Shown: positions 15,667 to 24,738 of the stretch, piece after piece | Layout of the letters: the number at the start of each line of letters is the position of its first letter | Position numbering within the stretch: position 1 is the first letter of the stretch | Assembly (NCBI GenBank): GCA_027487695.1 | Contig: JAIYDB010000077.1 | Coordinates: 1 to 48,752, forward strand | DNA length: 48,752 bases | DNA from: Cytophagaceae bacterium | GTDB lineage: Bacteria; Bacteroidota; Bacteroidia; Cytophagales; Flexibacteraceae | Reading direction: 5' to 3' | The notes under the pieces: model-generated | Told to the model about the DNA's origin: nothing | Database searches by the model: none | What the model saw: the letters and a program-made list of their open reading frames with translations, nothing else | Program-made: the position numbers and the translations under genes

Positions 15667-17325
15667 TTATTGATTAGCTGGTTTAACATAAAACACAAAA
15701 CCATTCTTCCTGCCAATTTCCTTTAGTTGGGTGTATTGAGTAAGTCCTTCAGTCTTATTGATTTTGGTGATGATATAAAGGTCTTTAGAAAGTTTATGGT
15801 TAAGGGCATAGTCTTTCCAATCGTCCAAATTATCGGTTAATGGCTTTTGGCTTGACTTTAATTCAGGATAAAAATAATGAGCGTAGCTTTTATAGCCGTG
15901 GGTAACAACATAGCAATCTTTCCCTTTTACCGATTTAAGAAACTCTATTCCAGCGTTTTGAGATATCTGTTCTACCCTGCCGATATAGGCTATCAAACCA
16001 ATAAACATAAAAGCAGAAACCCCGAAAAATAAGCTTTGAAAAGCATTACCCAACTTGTTTTGTTTCGCGTAGAATGCAAACAATGCGATTACTCCTATCA
16101 GAAATATTCCAACGGTAAACTCTATTCCTGTAAAATGGAGTTCTGCTTCCATATTGGCAACCGCAAAAGGATCTTTTATGGTTGGTATAATCAAATCTCT
16201 ATTTGCCCAAACCAGAGGAAAAATAAGCACTGGTATAGCTAAAATGCTTCCTAAAATCCAGATAAACCGCTTTAAGCTCTTTGGGATAGGCTTACCGTTT
16301 TGCTCCCATTGGTAAATGGCTGTACCAGCTACCCAAGCAATTGGAAAGTAACACATTGAACTATAGTGTACTATCTTGGTTTTTACCAAGCTGAAAAGAA
16401 TAAGTACAACCCAAAACAATACTTTCATTAAAATATCAAACTGTTTACCTGTATCTGCTTGCAGACCAGTGCTTCTATAACCTGAAATGAATATTAAACT
16501 TGAAGGGAAGCAGCCAATCAATAGTATCACAAAATGGTAGCCAGGAAAACCACCATGACCTGCATCTGGAGTACTCAATAGCCTGATTTGGTAAGTAATG
16601 AATGTTTCAATAAACCAAGTCCCATTCTGTGCCATTTCAATGCCAAACCACGAAAGTGTGGCTATGCAAATGCTTAATAGATAAATGATTACTTGGAACC
16701 AGCTCAGATAAACCTTAAACCGCCAAACTATAATCCAAAAGAAAAACACGGTAAGTCCTGCAATTAAAAGCGCAGCAGGTCCTTTGGTAAGTACCGCTAA
16801 GCCTAGGAACAGACCTCCTAAAGCAGCTTCCTTAAGTCCTTGCTTTTGGGCTTTATAAGCCATTGAAGCAAAGTAAAAATAGGCAATCCCTAAGAAAATA
16901 AATAGGTTAAACCAAGGGTCAATTATTCCACTTTTAAAGTAAAAAGCAGGCAAAATACTACCTCCATAAGCTAAAGCAATCCACCAGCCAAGTCGTTCAT
17001 TACCAATCTTTTTACCGAAACTGTATAAACATAAAATGGTAACTATACCTGCAATAGCATTTGGAAAGCGGGCAGCGTACTCCCCTACTCCAAATACAGC
17101 CATGCTTGCTGCTTGCAGCCAAATAAACACGGGAGGCTTTTCCCAGAAAGGCAGGTAGTTAATGCTCATCCGAAGATAATCGCCTGTTTCTAGCATTTCT
17201 CGGGCACCTTCTGCAAAGTTTATTTCGTCCCAATCAAATAAATGAACCCCACCTAAAAAGGGTAAGGCAAACAAGGCAATCCACAGGAAAAGGAATAAAG
17301 GCTTATTTTTAAAGAGTTGATTCAT
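15667..17325 (-). CDS. Glycosyltransferase family 39 (ArnT/PMT-type) membrane protein
   Basis: 552 residues with about 11 membrane helices. The first periplasmic loop carries the acidic catalytic site DWDEINFAEGAREML and, later, FWEKPPVFIWLQ, the features of polyprenyl-phosphate-dependent glycosyltransferases such as ArnT. These move a sugar from a lipid carrier onto lipid A, protein or another envelope acceptor on the periplasmic side. A C-terminal soluble domain of about 90 residues includes YVVTHGYKSYAHYFYPEL. It starts 2 bases after the PAP2 stop, which suggests a shared role in envelope lipid modification. Sugar and acceptor cannot be told. Confidence 0.85.
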   Translation of the reverse strand: MNQLFKNKPLFLFLWIALFALPFLGGVHLFDWDEINFAEGAREMLETGDYLRMSINYLPFWEKPPVFIWLQAASMAVFGVGEYAARFPNAIAGIVTILCLYSFGKKIGNERLGWWIALAYGGSILPAFYFKSGIIDPWFNLFIFLGIAYFYFASMAYKAQKQGLKEAALGGLFLGLAVLTKGPAALLIAGLTVFFFWIIVWRFKVYLSWFQVIIYLLSICIATLSWFGIEMAQNGTWFIETFITYQIRLLSTPDAGHGGFPGYHFVILLIGCFPSSLIFISGYRSTGLQADTGKQFDILMKVLFWVVLILFSLVKTKIVHYSSMCYFPIAWVAGTAIYQWEQNGKPIPKSLKRFIWILGSILAIPVLIFPLVWANRDLIIPTIKDPFAVANMEAELHFTGIEFTVGIFLIGVIALFAFYAKQNKLGNAFQSLFFGVSAFMFIGLIAYIGRVEQISQNAGIEFLKSVKGKDCYVVTHGYKSYAHYFYPELKSSQKPLTDNLDDWKDYALNHKLSKDLYIITKINKTEGLTQYTQLKEIGRKNGFVFYVKPANQ

Positions 17326-17327
17326 AA

Positions 17328-18008
17328 TTACAAAAGATTAGCCTTCTCAAACCAAATAGGGTAAAACTTAGCGATGATATACAGTACCAAAACATTGGAA
17401 CCTACACCAATTATACCACCTACTAAAACATCGGCTGGAAAGTGGGCTGATAAATATATTCTTGAAAAGCCAGTGAGTATTGCTGCCATTATACAAAATA
17501 CTGAAATGCTTGGCTTTCTATAAAATAGTGCAAGCAACATAAAGGCACTAAATGCTGTAATGCTATGACCTGAAGGAAAAGAGTAATGTGCTGGTGGTGC
17601 TAAACCATCAATAATTCTAATAGGGATTCCTTCTTCTTGAAAATACAATACTGGTCGGTGATAGTCACCAAAAATTACTCTTTTAAATAAAGTAGATAAC
17701 CCACCACTTACTCCGAAACAAACTAGAAGTAATAATGCCCGCCATTTATTATCTAAAAGCAAAAGTGCCGATACAAAAACATTAAATAACCCATCGCCAA
17801 TGTAAGTAAAGTAGGTGAAGAAGAAATCAAAACCACTTGAATACCATTGATTTATCTTTAAAAATAGTTGATGGTTGCCAATAATTTTTAAAAGCGAGGT
17901 TCCAATAATGTTCCAACCAATAAAGAACCAAGTAAAGGTTTCGGCTCTATTTAATACCGATTTGAATATACTAATAACACTTCCACTACTTTTTTGACCT
18001 ACTGCCAT
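17328..18008 (-). CDS. PAP2-family membrane phosphatase
   Basis: 226 residues, with five or six membrane helices. All three phosphatase motifs are present: K109/R110...R118-P119 (spacing to RP one or two longer than textbook), PSGH with His148, and SRIYLSAHFPAD with Arg183, His189 and Asp193. The active site faces the periplasm. Such enzymes dephosphorylate undecaprenyl diphosphate, phosphatidylglycerol phosphate or lipid A. Coupling to the GT39 gene by 2 bases favours lipid A or carrier-lipid chemistry (inference). First gene of the unit; TAGCTTTG at 18051-18044 is a possible -7 box. Confidence 0.88.
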   Translation of the reverse strand: MAVGQKSSGSVISIFKSVLNRAETFTWFFIGWNIIGTSLLKIIGNHQLFLKINQWYSSGFDFFFTYFTYIGDGLFNVFVSALLLLDNKWRALLLLVCFGVSGGLSTLFKRVIFGDYHRPVLYFQEEGIPIRIIDGLAPPAHYSFPSGHSITAFSAFMLLALFYRKPSISVFCIMAAILTGFSRIYLSAHFPADVLVGGIIGVGSNVLVLYIIAKFYPIWFEKANLL

Positions 18009-18070
18009 GGGTATAGATTGGAACTAATTCAACAAATTTGCCTCAAAGCTACGCCTTAAAGCATCATATT

Positions 18071-19162
18071 ATGACTGAAACCCTTGTAAATGCCTTAGAA
18101 TTACAAAATTTTGCTGAATCGGTTTTTCTGAAAGTGGGGTATTCTGAAGCCGATGCAAAGCTAATTGCTAGTAATTTATTGTCTGCCGATTTAAGAGGAG
18201 TAGATTCGCACGGGGTGGCAAGGCTTTCAGGGTATTTACGATTGATTAAGGTAGGACGAATTAATACAAAGGCTAAACCGTATATTACCCACCAAACACC
18301 CTCTACAGCTGTTTTAGATGCTGATGGTGCGCTTGGCTTATTAGTAGCTACTGAGGCTATGAATATAGCCATTGAAAAGTCACAGCAAGTAGGTACTGGT
18401 TGGGTTTCAGTATCCAATTCTAGTCATTTTGGGATTGCAGGAAGGCACGCAATGCAGGCCTTACCACACGATATGATTGGCATTGCGATGACCAATGCCA
18501 GTGCTTTGGTAGCTCCTACATTTGGCAAACAAAGGATGTTAGGTACTAACCCTATTGCGGTTGCCATTCCAGCAGGTAACCAACCGCCTTTTGTGGCTGA
18601 TTTTGCAACAACAACCGCAGCTAACGGTAAACTTGAAATACTCCAGCGAAAAGGCGCTGAAACACCCAATGGTTGGGTGCAAAATAAAGCTGGTGAGCCT
18701 ACTACCAACGCTAATATTCTAAAAGAAGGAGGCGTATTATTACCTCTAGGCTCTGATTATGAGCACGGTAGCCATAAAGGTTATGGACTTGGCAGCATTG
18801 TAGATGTATTTTCTGCTGTTTTTAGTGGGGCTAATTATGGTCCGTGGGTGCCGCCGTTTCCTGCCTATGTGCCTATTCCAGAAAATCCTGTGGGTAAAGG
18901 TATTGGCCACTTTTTTGGGGCAATGCGCATTGATGCTTGGCAACCTTCGGAAGTTTTTAAAGCGCGAATGGACCATTGGATTGAAGCATTCAGAAACACA
19001 GAACCCATTGACTCTGAACAACCTGTATTAATTCACGGCGATTTAGAACGTGCTTTTGAAATAGAAAGAACTGCAAATGGTATTCCTTTGCACCCTAATG
19101 TAATTACCGATTTGAAGGAATTAGCCAACGAACTAGGAATTACCACCCATATCTTCGGCTAA
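18071..19162 (+). CDS. Ldh-family (malate/lactate-type) NAD(P)-dependent oxidoreductase
   Basis: 363 residues from ATG at 18071 (MTETLVNALELQNF); the TTG at 18038 is inside the divergent intergenic region. Family features: NLLSADLRGVDSHGVARLSGYL, SVSNSSHFGIAGRHAM with the catalytic-region His, and GTNPIAVAIPAG. Members reduce or oxidise 2-hydroxy acids (malate, lactate, sulfolactate, ureidoglycolate), and the substrate is not clear from sequence. A glycine-rich HKGYGLGSIVDVFSAV segment binds substrate/cofactor. Its last 30 bases overlap the 3' end of convergent rnhB. Confidence 0.88.
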   Translation: MTETLVNALELQNFAESVFLKVGYSEADAKLIASNLLSADLRGVDSHGVARLSGYLRLIKVGRINTKAKPYITHQTPSTAVLDADGALGLLVATEAMNIAIEKSQQVGTGWVSVSNSSHFGIAGRHAMQALPHDMIGIAMTNASALVAPTFGKQRMLGTNPIAVAIPAGNQPPFVADFATTTAANGKLEILQRKGAETPNGWVQNKAGEPTTNANILKEGGVLLPLGSDYEHGSHKGYGLGSIVDVFSAVFSGANYGPWVPPFPAYVPIPENPVGKGIGHFFGAMRIDAWQPSEVFKARMDHWIEAFRNTEPIDSEQPVLIHGDLERAFEIERTANGIPLHPNVITDLKELANELGITTHIFG

Positions 19163-19741
19163 AAGCTTAAAGGTTTTTCTGTGGTGCGGGGTAATACCCG
19201 TTTCAAAAATAGCTTTTCGGTGAGCTTTAGTTGGGTAACCCATATTGCGGTGCCAAGCGTATTGAGGGTGCTCCTTTGCCAAGTTGGTCATTAACTCATC
19301 TCGGTAGGTTTTAGCAAGGATACTAGCCGCAGCAATACTCTGAAACTTGCTATCGCCTTTGATAATACATTGATGCGGTACCCAAGGAAAGGGATTAAAT
19401 CGGTTGCCATCTACCAACAGCATTTCTGGTAAAGCCTTTAAACCTTGAACCGACCTGTGCATAGCCAAAATACTGGCTTGCAGTATATTAATTTGGTCAA
19501 TCTCTTCTGCAGAAGCAAGGGCTATATGGTAATCTAAAGCTACTTCTTTCACCAATTGAGCAGCCTCCAAGCGTTGGCTTTCGTTTAACTGCTTGCTATC
19601 TCTGAATAATGGAGAAGAGAAAGCTCTGGGTAAAATAACCGCGGCAGCTACCACAGGTCCAGCCAAACAACCCCGACCTGCTTCGTCTAAGCCTGCTTCA
19701 ATTAAGTTATCAGTAAAATGAACTTGCAAGGGTTCAAGCAT
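19133..19741 (-). CDS. rnhB: Ribonuclease HII
   Basis: 202 residues from ATG at 19741, one base after the permease stop (TAA-T-ATG). The longer frame (TTG 19774) runs into the permease gene and is less likely. The metal-binding motif is AGLDEAGRGCLAGPVVAAAV with the DEAGRG core. MLLVDGN and AAASILAKTYRDELM carry the remaining active-site positions. It removes ribonucleotides and RNA primers from RNA-DNA hybrids. Its C-terminal coding end overlaps the convergent Ldh-family gene by 30 bases. Last gene of an HlyD-FtsX-rnhB operon. Confidence 0.95.
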   Translation of the reverse strand: MLEPLQVHFTDNLIEAGLDEAGRGCLAGPVVAAAVILPRAFSSPLFRDSKQLNESQRLEAAQLVKEVALDYHIALASAEEIDQINILQASILAMHRSVQGLKALPEMLLVDGNRFNPFPWVPHQCIIKGDSKFQSIAAASILAKTYRDELMTNLAKEHPQYAWHRNMGYPTKAHRKAIFETGITPHHRKTFKLLAEDMGGNS

Positions 19742-19742
19742 A

Positions 19743-21014
19743 TTATTTTCCTCTGATAATATCCACAGGGTCAACCTTGGCGGCTTTTACTGCAGGGAAA
19801 TACCCAGCTGCTGCTGTACTTAAAATGGCAAAGGCAAAGCCTGAAAGGTAAAAGAGCGGATCGAAATTGATTTGTAAGCGGTTTACTGTAATGAGTCCTT
19901 TCAAAGTTACTTCTACTTGTGAGGCAGCCCAACTCACCCCATAACCTAGAATAATACCAAGTGTTCCACCAACTAAACCAATCACTAAAGCCTCAATCAT
20001 AAACAAGGTTTTGATGTCTCTATTTTTATAACCAATTGATTTTAAGATGGCTATATCGGTCATCTTTTCATAAATCATCATCATCAAGATATTGAAAATA
20101 CCAAAGCCAGCCACAATCAGAATAGAAGTAATTACCAAAACCGTCGCCATATTCTGAATTTTGAACACCCCAAAAATTCCTGCATTGGCTTCTTTCCAAC
20201 TTACGGATCGGTACCCATAAGCACGACCAAATTCTTCAGCTAACAAATCTGCCTTCTCTACTTCTTTTAGCTTAATGTTTATATCGGTGATATAGTTTGC
20301 ATCCTTGTTTATGAGATTTTGAGCAGCTCTTAAATTAAGGTAGGCACGACTATCATCTACTGTTGTAATACCGCTTTGGGTAATTGCTACTACTTTACAG
20401 TCTATCACGGTATTAGTAGTAGCTACTGAAAGGATATCATCTACTTGAGCTCCTATTTTGTTAGCTACTCCTTTTCCTAAGATAATGCCGTTTGAAATGG
20501 TATTCAAGCGCATTATATCACCTGCTACTTGTTCCTTGTAAAGGTTAAAGAGTTTGTTTTCCTTATCTATATCAACCCCGCTAATGGTTACAGGTAGTTC
20601 TTTGATACCTGCCTTGCAAATAGCCTGCGTAATCATATTTGGAGCAACCCCGCTCACACTTGGATGGCGTTCTATCAAGGCCATCAGGTTAGATGAGTTC
20701 TTGATTTTTTTGTCTTCGTCCTTTACTTTTTGGTTGCGAACTACTACCCAATTATTCTTAAATTCTGGATAGGCTGCTGCAATTGGGGCAGGGTTTCTAT
20801 CAGGATCAACAAATAGGTGGATATGGAAGCTATTGTTCACAATCTTATCCAGCATATAAGTTTGTAAACCAGTTATAAGTCCTGCTTGAAAAATGAATAC
20901 TGTTATCCCAAACATTACTCCCAGCATGGCGACTAATGTTTGGCGTTTTTTACTCCATAAATGCACAAAAGCAATGCGGAGAATGGGTCTGTTTTTGAAA
21001 AGCCGCTTTATCAT
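19743..21014 (-). CDS. ABC transporter permease (FtsX/MacB type)
   Basis: 423 residues. An N-terminal helix (about 28-50) precedes a large periplasmic domain (about 55-285). Three C-terminal helices of the FtsX domain follow (ATVLVITSILIVAGFGIFNILMM; LVGGTLGIILGYGVSWAA; FYLSGFAFAILSTAAAGYFPA), ending in the family-typical ...AAKVDPVDIIRGK. Such permeases work with a LolD/MacB-type ATPase in lipoprotein release or export. It overlaps the adaptor gene by 4 bases (ATGA), but no ATPase gene is adjacent; the only candidate in the window is at 45352-46026. Inner membrane. Confidence 0.87.
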   Translation of the reverse strand: MIKRLFKNRPILRIAFVHLWSKKRQTLVAMLGVMFGITVFIFQAGLITGLQTYMLDKIVNNSFHIHLFVDPDRNPAPIAAAYPEFKNNWVVVRNQKVKDEDKKIKNSSNLMALIERHPSVSGVAPNMITQAICKAGIKELPVTISGVDIDKENKLFNLYKEQVAGDIMRLNTISNGIILGKGVANKIGAQVDDILSVATTNTVIDCKVVAITQSGITTVDDSRAYLNLRAAQNLINKDANYITDINIKLKEVEKADLLAEEFGRAYGYRSVSWKEANAGIFGVFKIQNMATVLVITSILIVAGFGIFNILMMMIYEKMTDIAILKSIGYKNRDIKTLFMIEALVIGLVGGTLGIILGYGVSWAASQVEVTLKGLITVNRLQINFDPLFYLSGFAFAILSTAAAGYFPAVKAAKVDPVDIIRGK

Positions 21015-22111
21015 TTTGGCTTTACCAGTTCATCGGTTTCTGAAATGCCGCTAATAATTTCTATAAACTCCACATCTGAAACACCGGTTTTCACCCTTCT
21101 AAACTGCTTTTCAGATTTAAGCATTACGGAATCGGTCTTCACAAAAATCTTAGGGATAACCAAAGCCCCCTTTACTGTTTTGTAAATGATATTGGCTTCA
21201 ATAGTACTACCTGCGTAAATTTTGGTTGCTGGAGGTAATTGAATGGTAGCAGTAGCCTTAATGCTCTTATTAGCCGCTGTAATTTTAGGATAAACTTGTT
21301 TAATAGTTCCTGTAAAAACTGTTTCCCCAAAGGCTTCAGAACTAAAAACCACCTGCTGACCCTTAAAAACAAAGTTTAAATCAGTTTCGTCAATAGCCAA
21401 TTCTACTTCATAATCGGTAGGGCTACCCATTTCTACAATAGGAATTTGAGGAGCGCAATACTCCCCTTCCTTTAGCAGAATATCAAAAATTACAGCCTTA
21501 GAAGTAGCTTTAATCACAAAATCAGATTGCTGACTTTTAGCCGCAGCAACTGCATTTTGGGCATTTTCTAAATCGGTATTTGTTTTTTGCAAGGCTGCTA
21601 AATAGGCTGCATCTGCCTTTTGGTAAGTATCCTTTGATACAGCAAGCTGCGTTCTTAAATTATCCGACTGCTGTTGAGTACCTGCATTATCTTTTCTTAA
21701 ACCTTGGTATCTAATAAACTGAAGGCTATCTAACTTGTACTTTTCCTTGGCGACTTGTAGTTCCTTCTTAAATGTACGCAAGTAATCGCTATTGCTGCTT
21801 GCATAGCTTTGAGCAAGGGCTAGGTTATTAAGGGCTGTTCTAACAGCAAATTCAGAACTTTCATTTTTTACTTTGAAAAGAGGGTCCCCCACTTCAACAG
21901 TATCACCAACAGATACATAAATCTTATCCAAATACCCTGGTAATGAACTTACTACCTTTCTATATTCTAGCGGGAATAGTTTACCACTTGCATATACGGC
22001 TTGGGTAATATCTTTCCGAATAGGTTTTACTATAAATTCCTTACTACCACAACTTGCCAAAAACAAGGAAAGTAGCAGGATAATGTATTGATTAAAATGC
22101 TTGGGTTGCAT
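21011..22111 (-). CDS. HlyD-type periplasmic adaptor lipoprotein
   Basis: 366 residues from ATG at 22111, which opens a lipoprotein signal (YIILLLSLFLASCGSKEF, Cys21). The longer frame to 22147 would bury that signal. An N-terminal lipoyl-like half (ASGKLFPLEYRKVVSSLPGYLDKIYVSVGDTVE) is followed by a long coiled-coil hairpin (about 80-195), the second lipoyl half and a beta-barrel domain (VVFSSEAFGETVFTGTIKQVYP). It should link the FtsX-type permease to the outer envelope in a MacA-like role. No outer-membrane TolC gene is adjacent. It overlaps the permease start, implying translational coupling. Confidence 0.87.
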   Translation of the reverse strand: MQPKHFNQYIILLLSLFLASCGSKEFIVKPIRKDITQAVYASGKLFPLEYRKVVSSLPGYLDKIYVSVGDTVEVGDPLFKVKNESSEFAVRTALNNLALAQSYASSNSDYLRTFKKELQVAKEKYKLDSLQFIRYQGLRKDNAGTQQQSDNLRTQLAVSKDTYQKADAAYLAALQKTNTDLENAQNAVAAAKSQQSDFVIKATSKAVIFDILLKEGEYCAPQIPIVEMGSPTDYEVELAIDETDLNFVFKGQQVVFSSEAFGETVFTGTIKQVYPKITAANKSIKATATIQLPPATKIYAGSTIEANIIYKTVKGALVIPKIFVKTDSVMLKSEKQFRRVKTGVSDVEFIEIISGISETDELVKPK

Positions 22112-22195
22112 TGAATGCTGTTGGTGATTTGCAATGCAAAGGTGCAAAAGCTTTAGTAATTAATAAATGATAAATGTGGGCAAAACCTGAACTTG

Positions 22196-24616
22196 CTATT
22201 CTTCTAACTGCCAATTCAATTGGATAGCATCGTTCAAAAACTCAAACTGGGTGGTTACCACATCTACATATGGAACAGGCAAATCAGGCCCCAAAGGATC
22301 GAAATTTGGTAAGCCTGCTAACCAAGTGAACTTTTCTGGTTGCAAGGTGGCTTCTTTACCATTAACTAAAAGCGCCTTTATATTTTCAAACCCGTGGAAC
22401 ATTATTTTAACCCATTTGAAAGGCACTTCATAACTACCGTCTTTTGGCGAAATAGATAAGCTTTCTGCAGTAAGTTCAATTTCCCTTAATGCATATTCGC
22501 CTGATTTGTAGCCAAAACCTTCCCCAGCATCGTAATACCAAGTGAAGTTTGTGGTGTCTTCGGAATGGTAAATATGAAGTTCTAATTCTACACCAGGGTC
22601 TTCGCTCGTATGTTGAATAGATTTATGCAATGGAATGATAGCCCCAGGCTTGGCAAACACTGGCAATAGGTGCAAAGGCGATTCCACTATTTCTGTACTG
22701 CCGCTTAAATAAGGCTCATCAGTCCAAAGGTTATAATAGAAGTTATCAGAACCCTCACCTGGGAAATAGACTTTCGTAAATTCCTTATAGGCAGCAACTG
22801 GTGATACCATTAAATGCGGACCAAAAAAGAACTGATTTTCAAACTTAACGTCGTAAATATCTTCTTCGTGGGCGTATTCTAGAGCTAAAGAACGCTGAAT
22901 AGGGGTGCCATCGGTTGCATTCTGATAGAAGCAACTATATAAATAAGAGAGTAATCGATACCTCAGATTGATATAATTTCTAGCTATGGTTTCAGTTGTT
23001 TCTCCTAATGCCCAAGGTTCTGTATCTCTATTATTAATCATAGTATGAATACGGAACATTGGCGAAAATGTACCTACGCTTACCCATCTGGCATAGGTAG
23101 GAGGATTCACTTCACCTTCAAAGCCACCAACATCCATACCTGCAAAGGCTACGCCGCTCATTCCTAATGAACTAAGCATTCTAACGCCTAATAACATGTG
23201 GTCGTTGGTAGCTTGGTTATCGCCTGTCCACAAGGCCGCATAGCGTTGTATGCCAGCATAACCTGCTCTTGAAAGCACGAAAGGACGCTTACTAGGCTGG
23301 TGTTTCAGATTGCCATCATAGGTTGCCCTAGCCATTTGCATACCGTAAACATTATGAGCTTCATTAAAACTGGCTTTATGCCCGTCTTGGTTAAACTCAA
23401 TCAGGGGAGGCGTATGTTGCCCCCAAGATGCTGGCTCATTCATATCGGTCCAGAAGCCTGCAATGCCTGCATCAATTACTGCTTTAAGGTTATGAGCCCA
23501 CCAAGCACGTCCTTTTTCAGAGGTAAAATCTGGGAAGTGGCACCAGCCTGGCCAAACCATTGCAGTCCAAGGGGTTCCATCAGGATAGTTCACAAAAATA
23601 CCTTCACCTATACCGGATTGATAGGCGTGGTAGGAATCTTCTACCTTAATTCCCGGATCCATAATGGTAACAACCTTAAAGCCTTGTTCGGCTAAATCGG
23701 CCATCAATTTCTTAGGATCTGGAAAGCGCGAAGGGTGCCAAGTAAAAACCTTAAACCCATCCATATAATGGATATCCAAATAAATTACATCAGCAGGAAT
23801 TTGGCGACTGCGGTAATTTTGAGCAACCATCCTCACCTCAGCTTCAGGGTAATAGCTGTAACGGCACTGCTGCAAACCTAAACTCCAACGTGGTGGCATT
23901 TGGGTTCTACCTGTTAATGCTGTGTATTTCTGAGTAATTGCTAATGGATTTTCTCCCGTAAATAGATAGTAGTTCAACTCACCATCATAGGCAGTATAAA
24001 AGCTGAACCTATTATTACTTGCTCCAAAGTTAAACTCACTTTTATGGCTGTTATCATAGAAAATACCATAAGCACCATTACTATGCACACCCATAAAAAA
24101 TGGAATTGAAGCATATAACGGATCAGAACCATCCTTGTAGCCGAAATGGTCGGTATTCCAATTGGTGTAAGCCCTACCTGCTCTATTTAAACGCTCGGTT
24201 TTTTCGCCTAGACCAATGAATTTTTCATTGGGTTGCAATTTTCTGTAATGAAAAACCTGTTGACCAATCCAAGAGCTACCAAAAGCAGGATCTTCCTCTA
24301 CCAAAGGATTTCCGCTCGTATTTAAAAGCCTTACTCTGAAAGGCTTTAAGTTAATTTCTAAAGTACCTTCTTTAGTTTTCAGCAAAAGCAGCTCATTTAC
24401 TTGCTCTAATTCAAAACTCCCATCTTCAAAAGGCTGATCAATAGCGTATGTAAAGTCGTTAAACTCGTGTTGTTGTGTTACTTGAACTTGCCAAGCACCT
24501 AATTGCCAAAGCCTTACCCTTACAATGGCTATATCGGTATAAAAAGTTAATGTACTTTGCTCCTGCTTCCAGTGTTGTACATTTCCTATTGCAGCGTTTA
24601 ATTTAGATTGTAACAT
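22196..24616 (-). CDS. Glycoside hydrolase family 31 (alpha-glucosidase type)
   Basis: 806 residues. An N-terminal beta-sandwich (about 1-235) is followed by the (beta/alpha)8 barrel with the nucleophile Asp391 in GFWTDMNEPASW and the acid/base Asp466 in LWTGDNQATNDH. C-terminal beta domains follow, including the DUF5110-like region. No signal peptide is visible, so it acts in the cytoplasm (or is exported by another route), likely on alpha-glucans or maltooligosaccharides. No sus-type transporter is adjacent. It diverges from miaB; a TGACA/TGTCA inverted repeat lies in the shared upstream region. 84 bases separate it from the adaptor gene downstream. Confidence 0.92.
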   Translation of the reverse strand: MLQSKLNAAIGNVQHWKQEQSTLTFYTDIAIVRVRLWQLGAWQVQVTQQHEFNDFTYAIDQPFEDGSFELEQVNELLLLKTKEGTLEINLKPFRVRLLNTSGNPLVEEDPAFGSSWIGQQVFHYRKLQPNEKFIGLGEKTERLNRAGRAYTNWNTDHFGYKDGSDPLYASIPFFMGVHSNGAYGIFYDNSHKSEFNFGASNNRFSFYTAYDGELNYYLFTGENPLAITQKYTALTGRTQMPPRWSLGLQQCRYSYYPEAEVRMVAQNYRSRQIPADVIYLDIHYMDGFKVFTWHPSRFPDPKKLMADLAEQGFKVVTIMDPGIKVEDSYHAYQSGIGEGIFVNYPDGTPWTAMVWPGWCHFPDFTSEKGRAWWAHNLKAVIDAGIAGFWTDMNEPASWGQHTPPLIEFNQDGHKASFNEAHNVYGMQMARATYDGNLKHQPSKRPFVLSRAGYAGIQRYAALWTGDNQATNDHMLLGVRMLSSLGMSGVAFAGMDVGGFEGEVNPPTYARWVSVGTFSPMFRIHTMINNRDTEPWALGETTETIARNYINLRYRLLSYLYSCFYQNATDGTPIQRSLALEYAHEEDIYDVKFENQFFFGPHLMVSPVAAYKEFTKVYFPGEGSDNFYYNLWTDEPYLSGSTEIVESPLHLLPVFAKPGAIIPLHKSIQHTSEDPGVELELHIYHSEDTTNFTWYYDAGEGFGYKSGEYALREIELTAESLSISPKDGSYEVPFKWVKIMFHGFENIKALLVNGKEATLQPEKFTWLAGLPNFDPLGPDLPVPYVDVVTTQFEFLNDAIQLNWQLEE

Positions 24617-24674
24617 GGCAAGTTATTGAATTTTAACAAAGGGAAAGGTTTTTAGGTTGAAAGGTAGTAAAACC

Positions 24675-24687
24675 TGACAGAATGTCA
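24675..24687. promoter_or_regulatory. Inverted repeat TGACA-GAA-TGTCA between the GH31 gene and miaB
   Basis: A perfect 5-bp dyad with a 3-base centre, 59 bases upstream of the GH31 start and upstream of the miaB -7 box. It may be an operator for either divergent gene. It covers the far-upstream ATG (24682) of the miaB frame, another reason not to use that start. Confidence 0.35.
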
Positions 24688-24708
24688 CCGAGTGCAAACC
24701 ATATTCCT

Positions 24709-24716
24709 TATATTTG
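24709..24716 (+). promoter_or_regulatory. -7 box TATATTTG for the miaB-secG operon
   Basis: It matches TAnnTTTG; the start of transcription should be near 24723, 16 bases before the ATG at 24739. No TTG at the -33 distance was found. Confidence 0.5.
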
Positions 24717-24738
24717 CAAAGCTAATGCTAAAGAACCG

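Noticed and set aside
24682-24738. N-terminal extension of MiaB from the ATG at 24682
   Set aside because: The extension runs through an inverted repeat and the TATATTTG box, so it would not be transcribed from that promoter.
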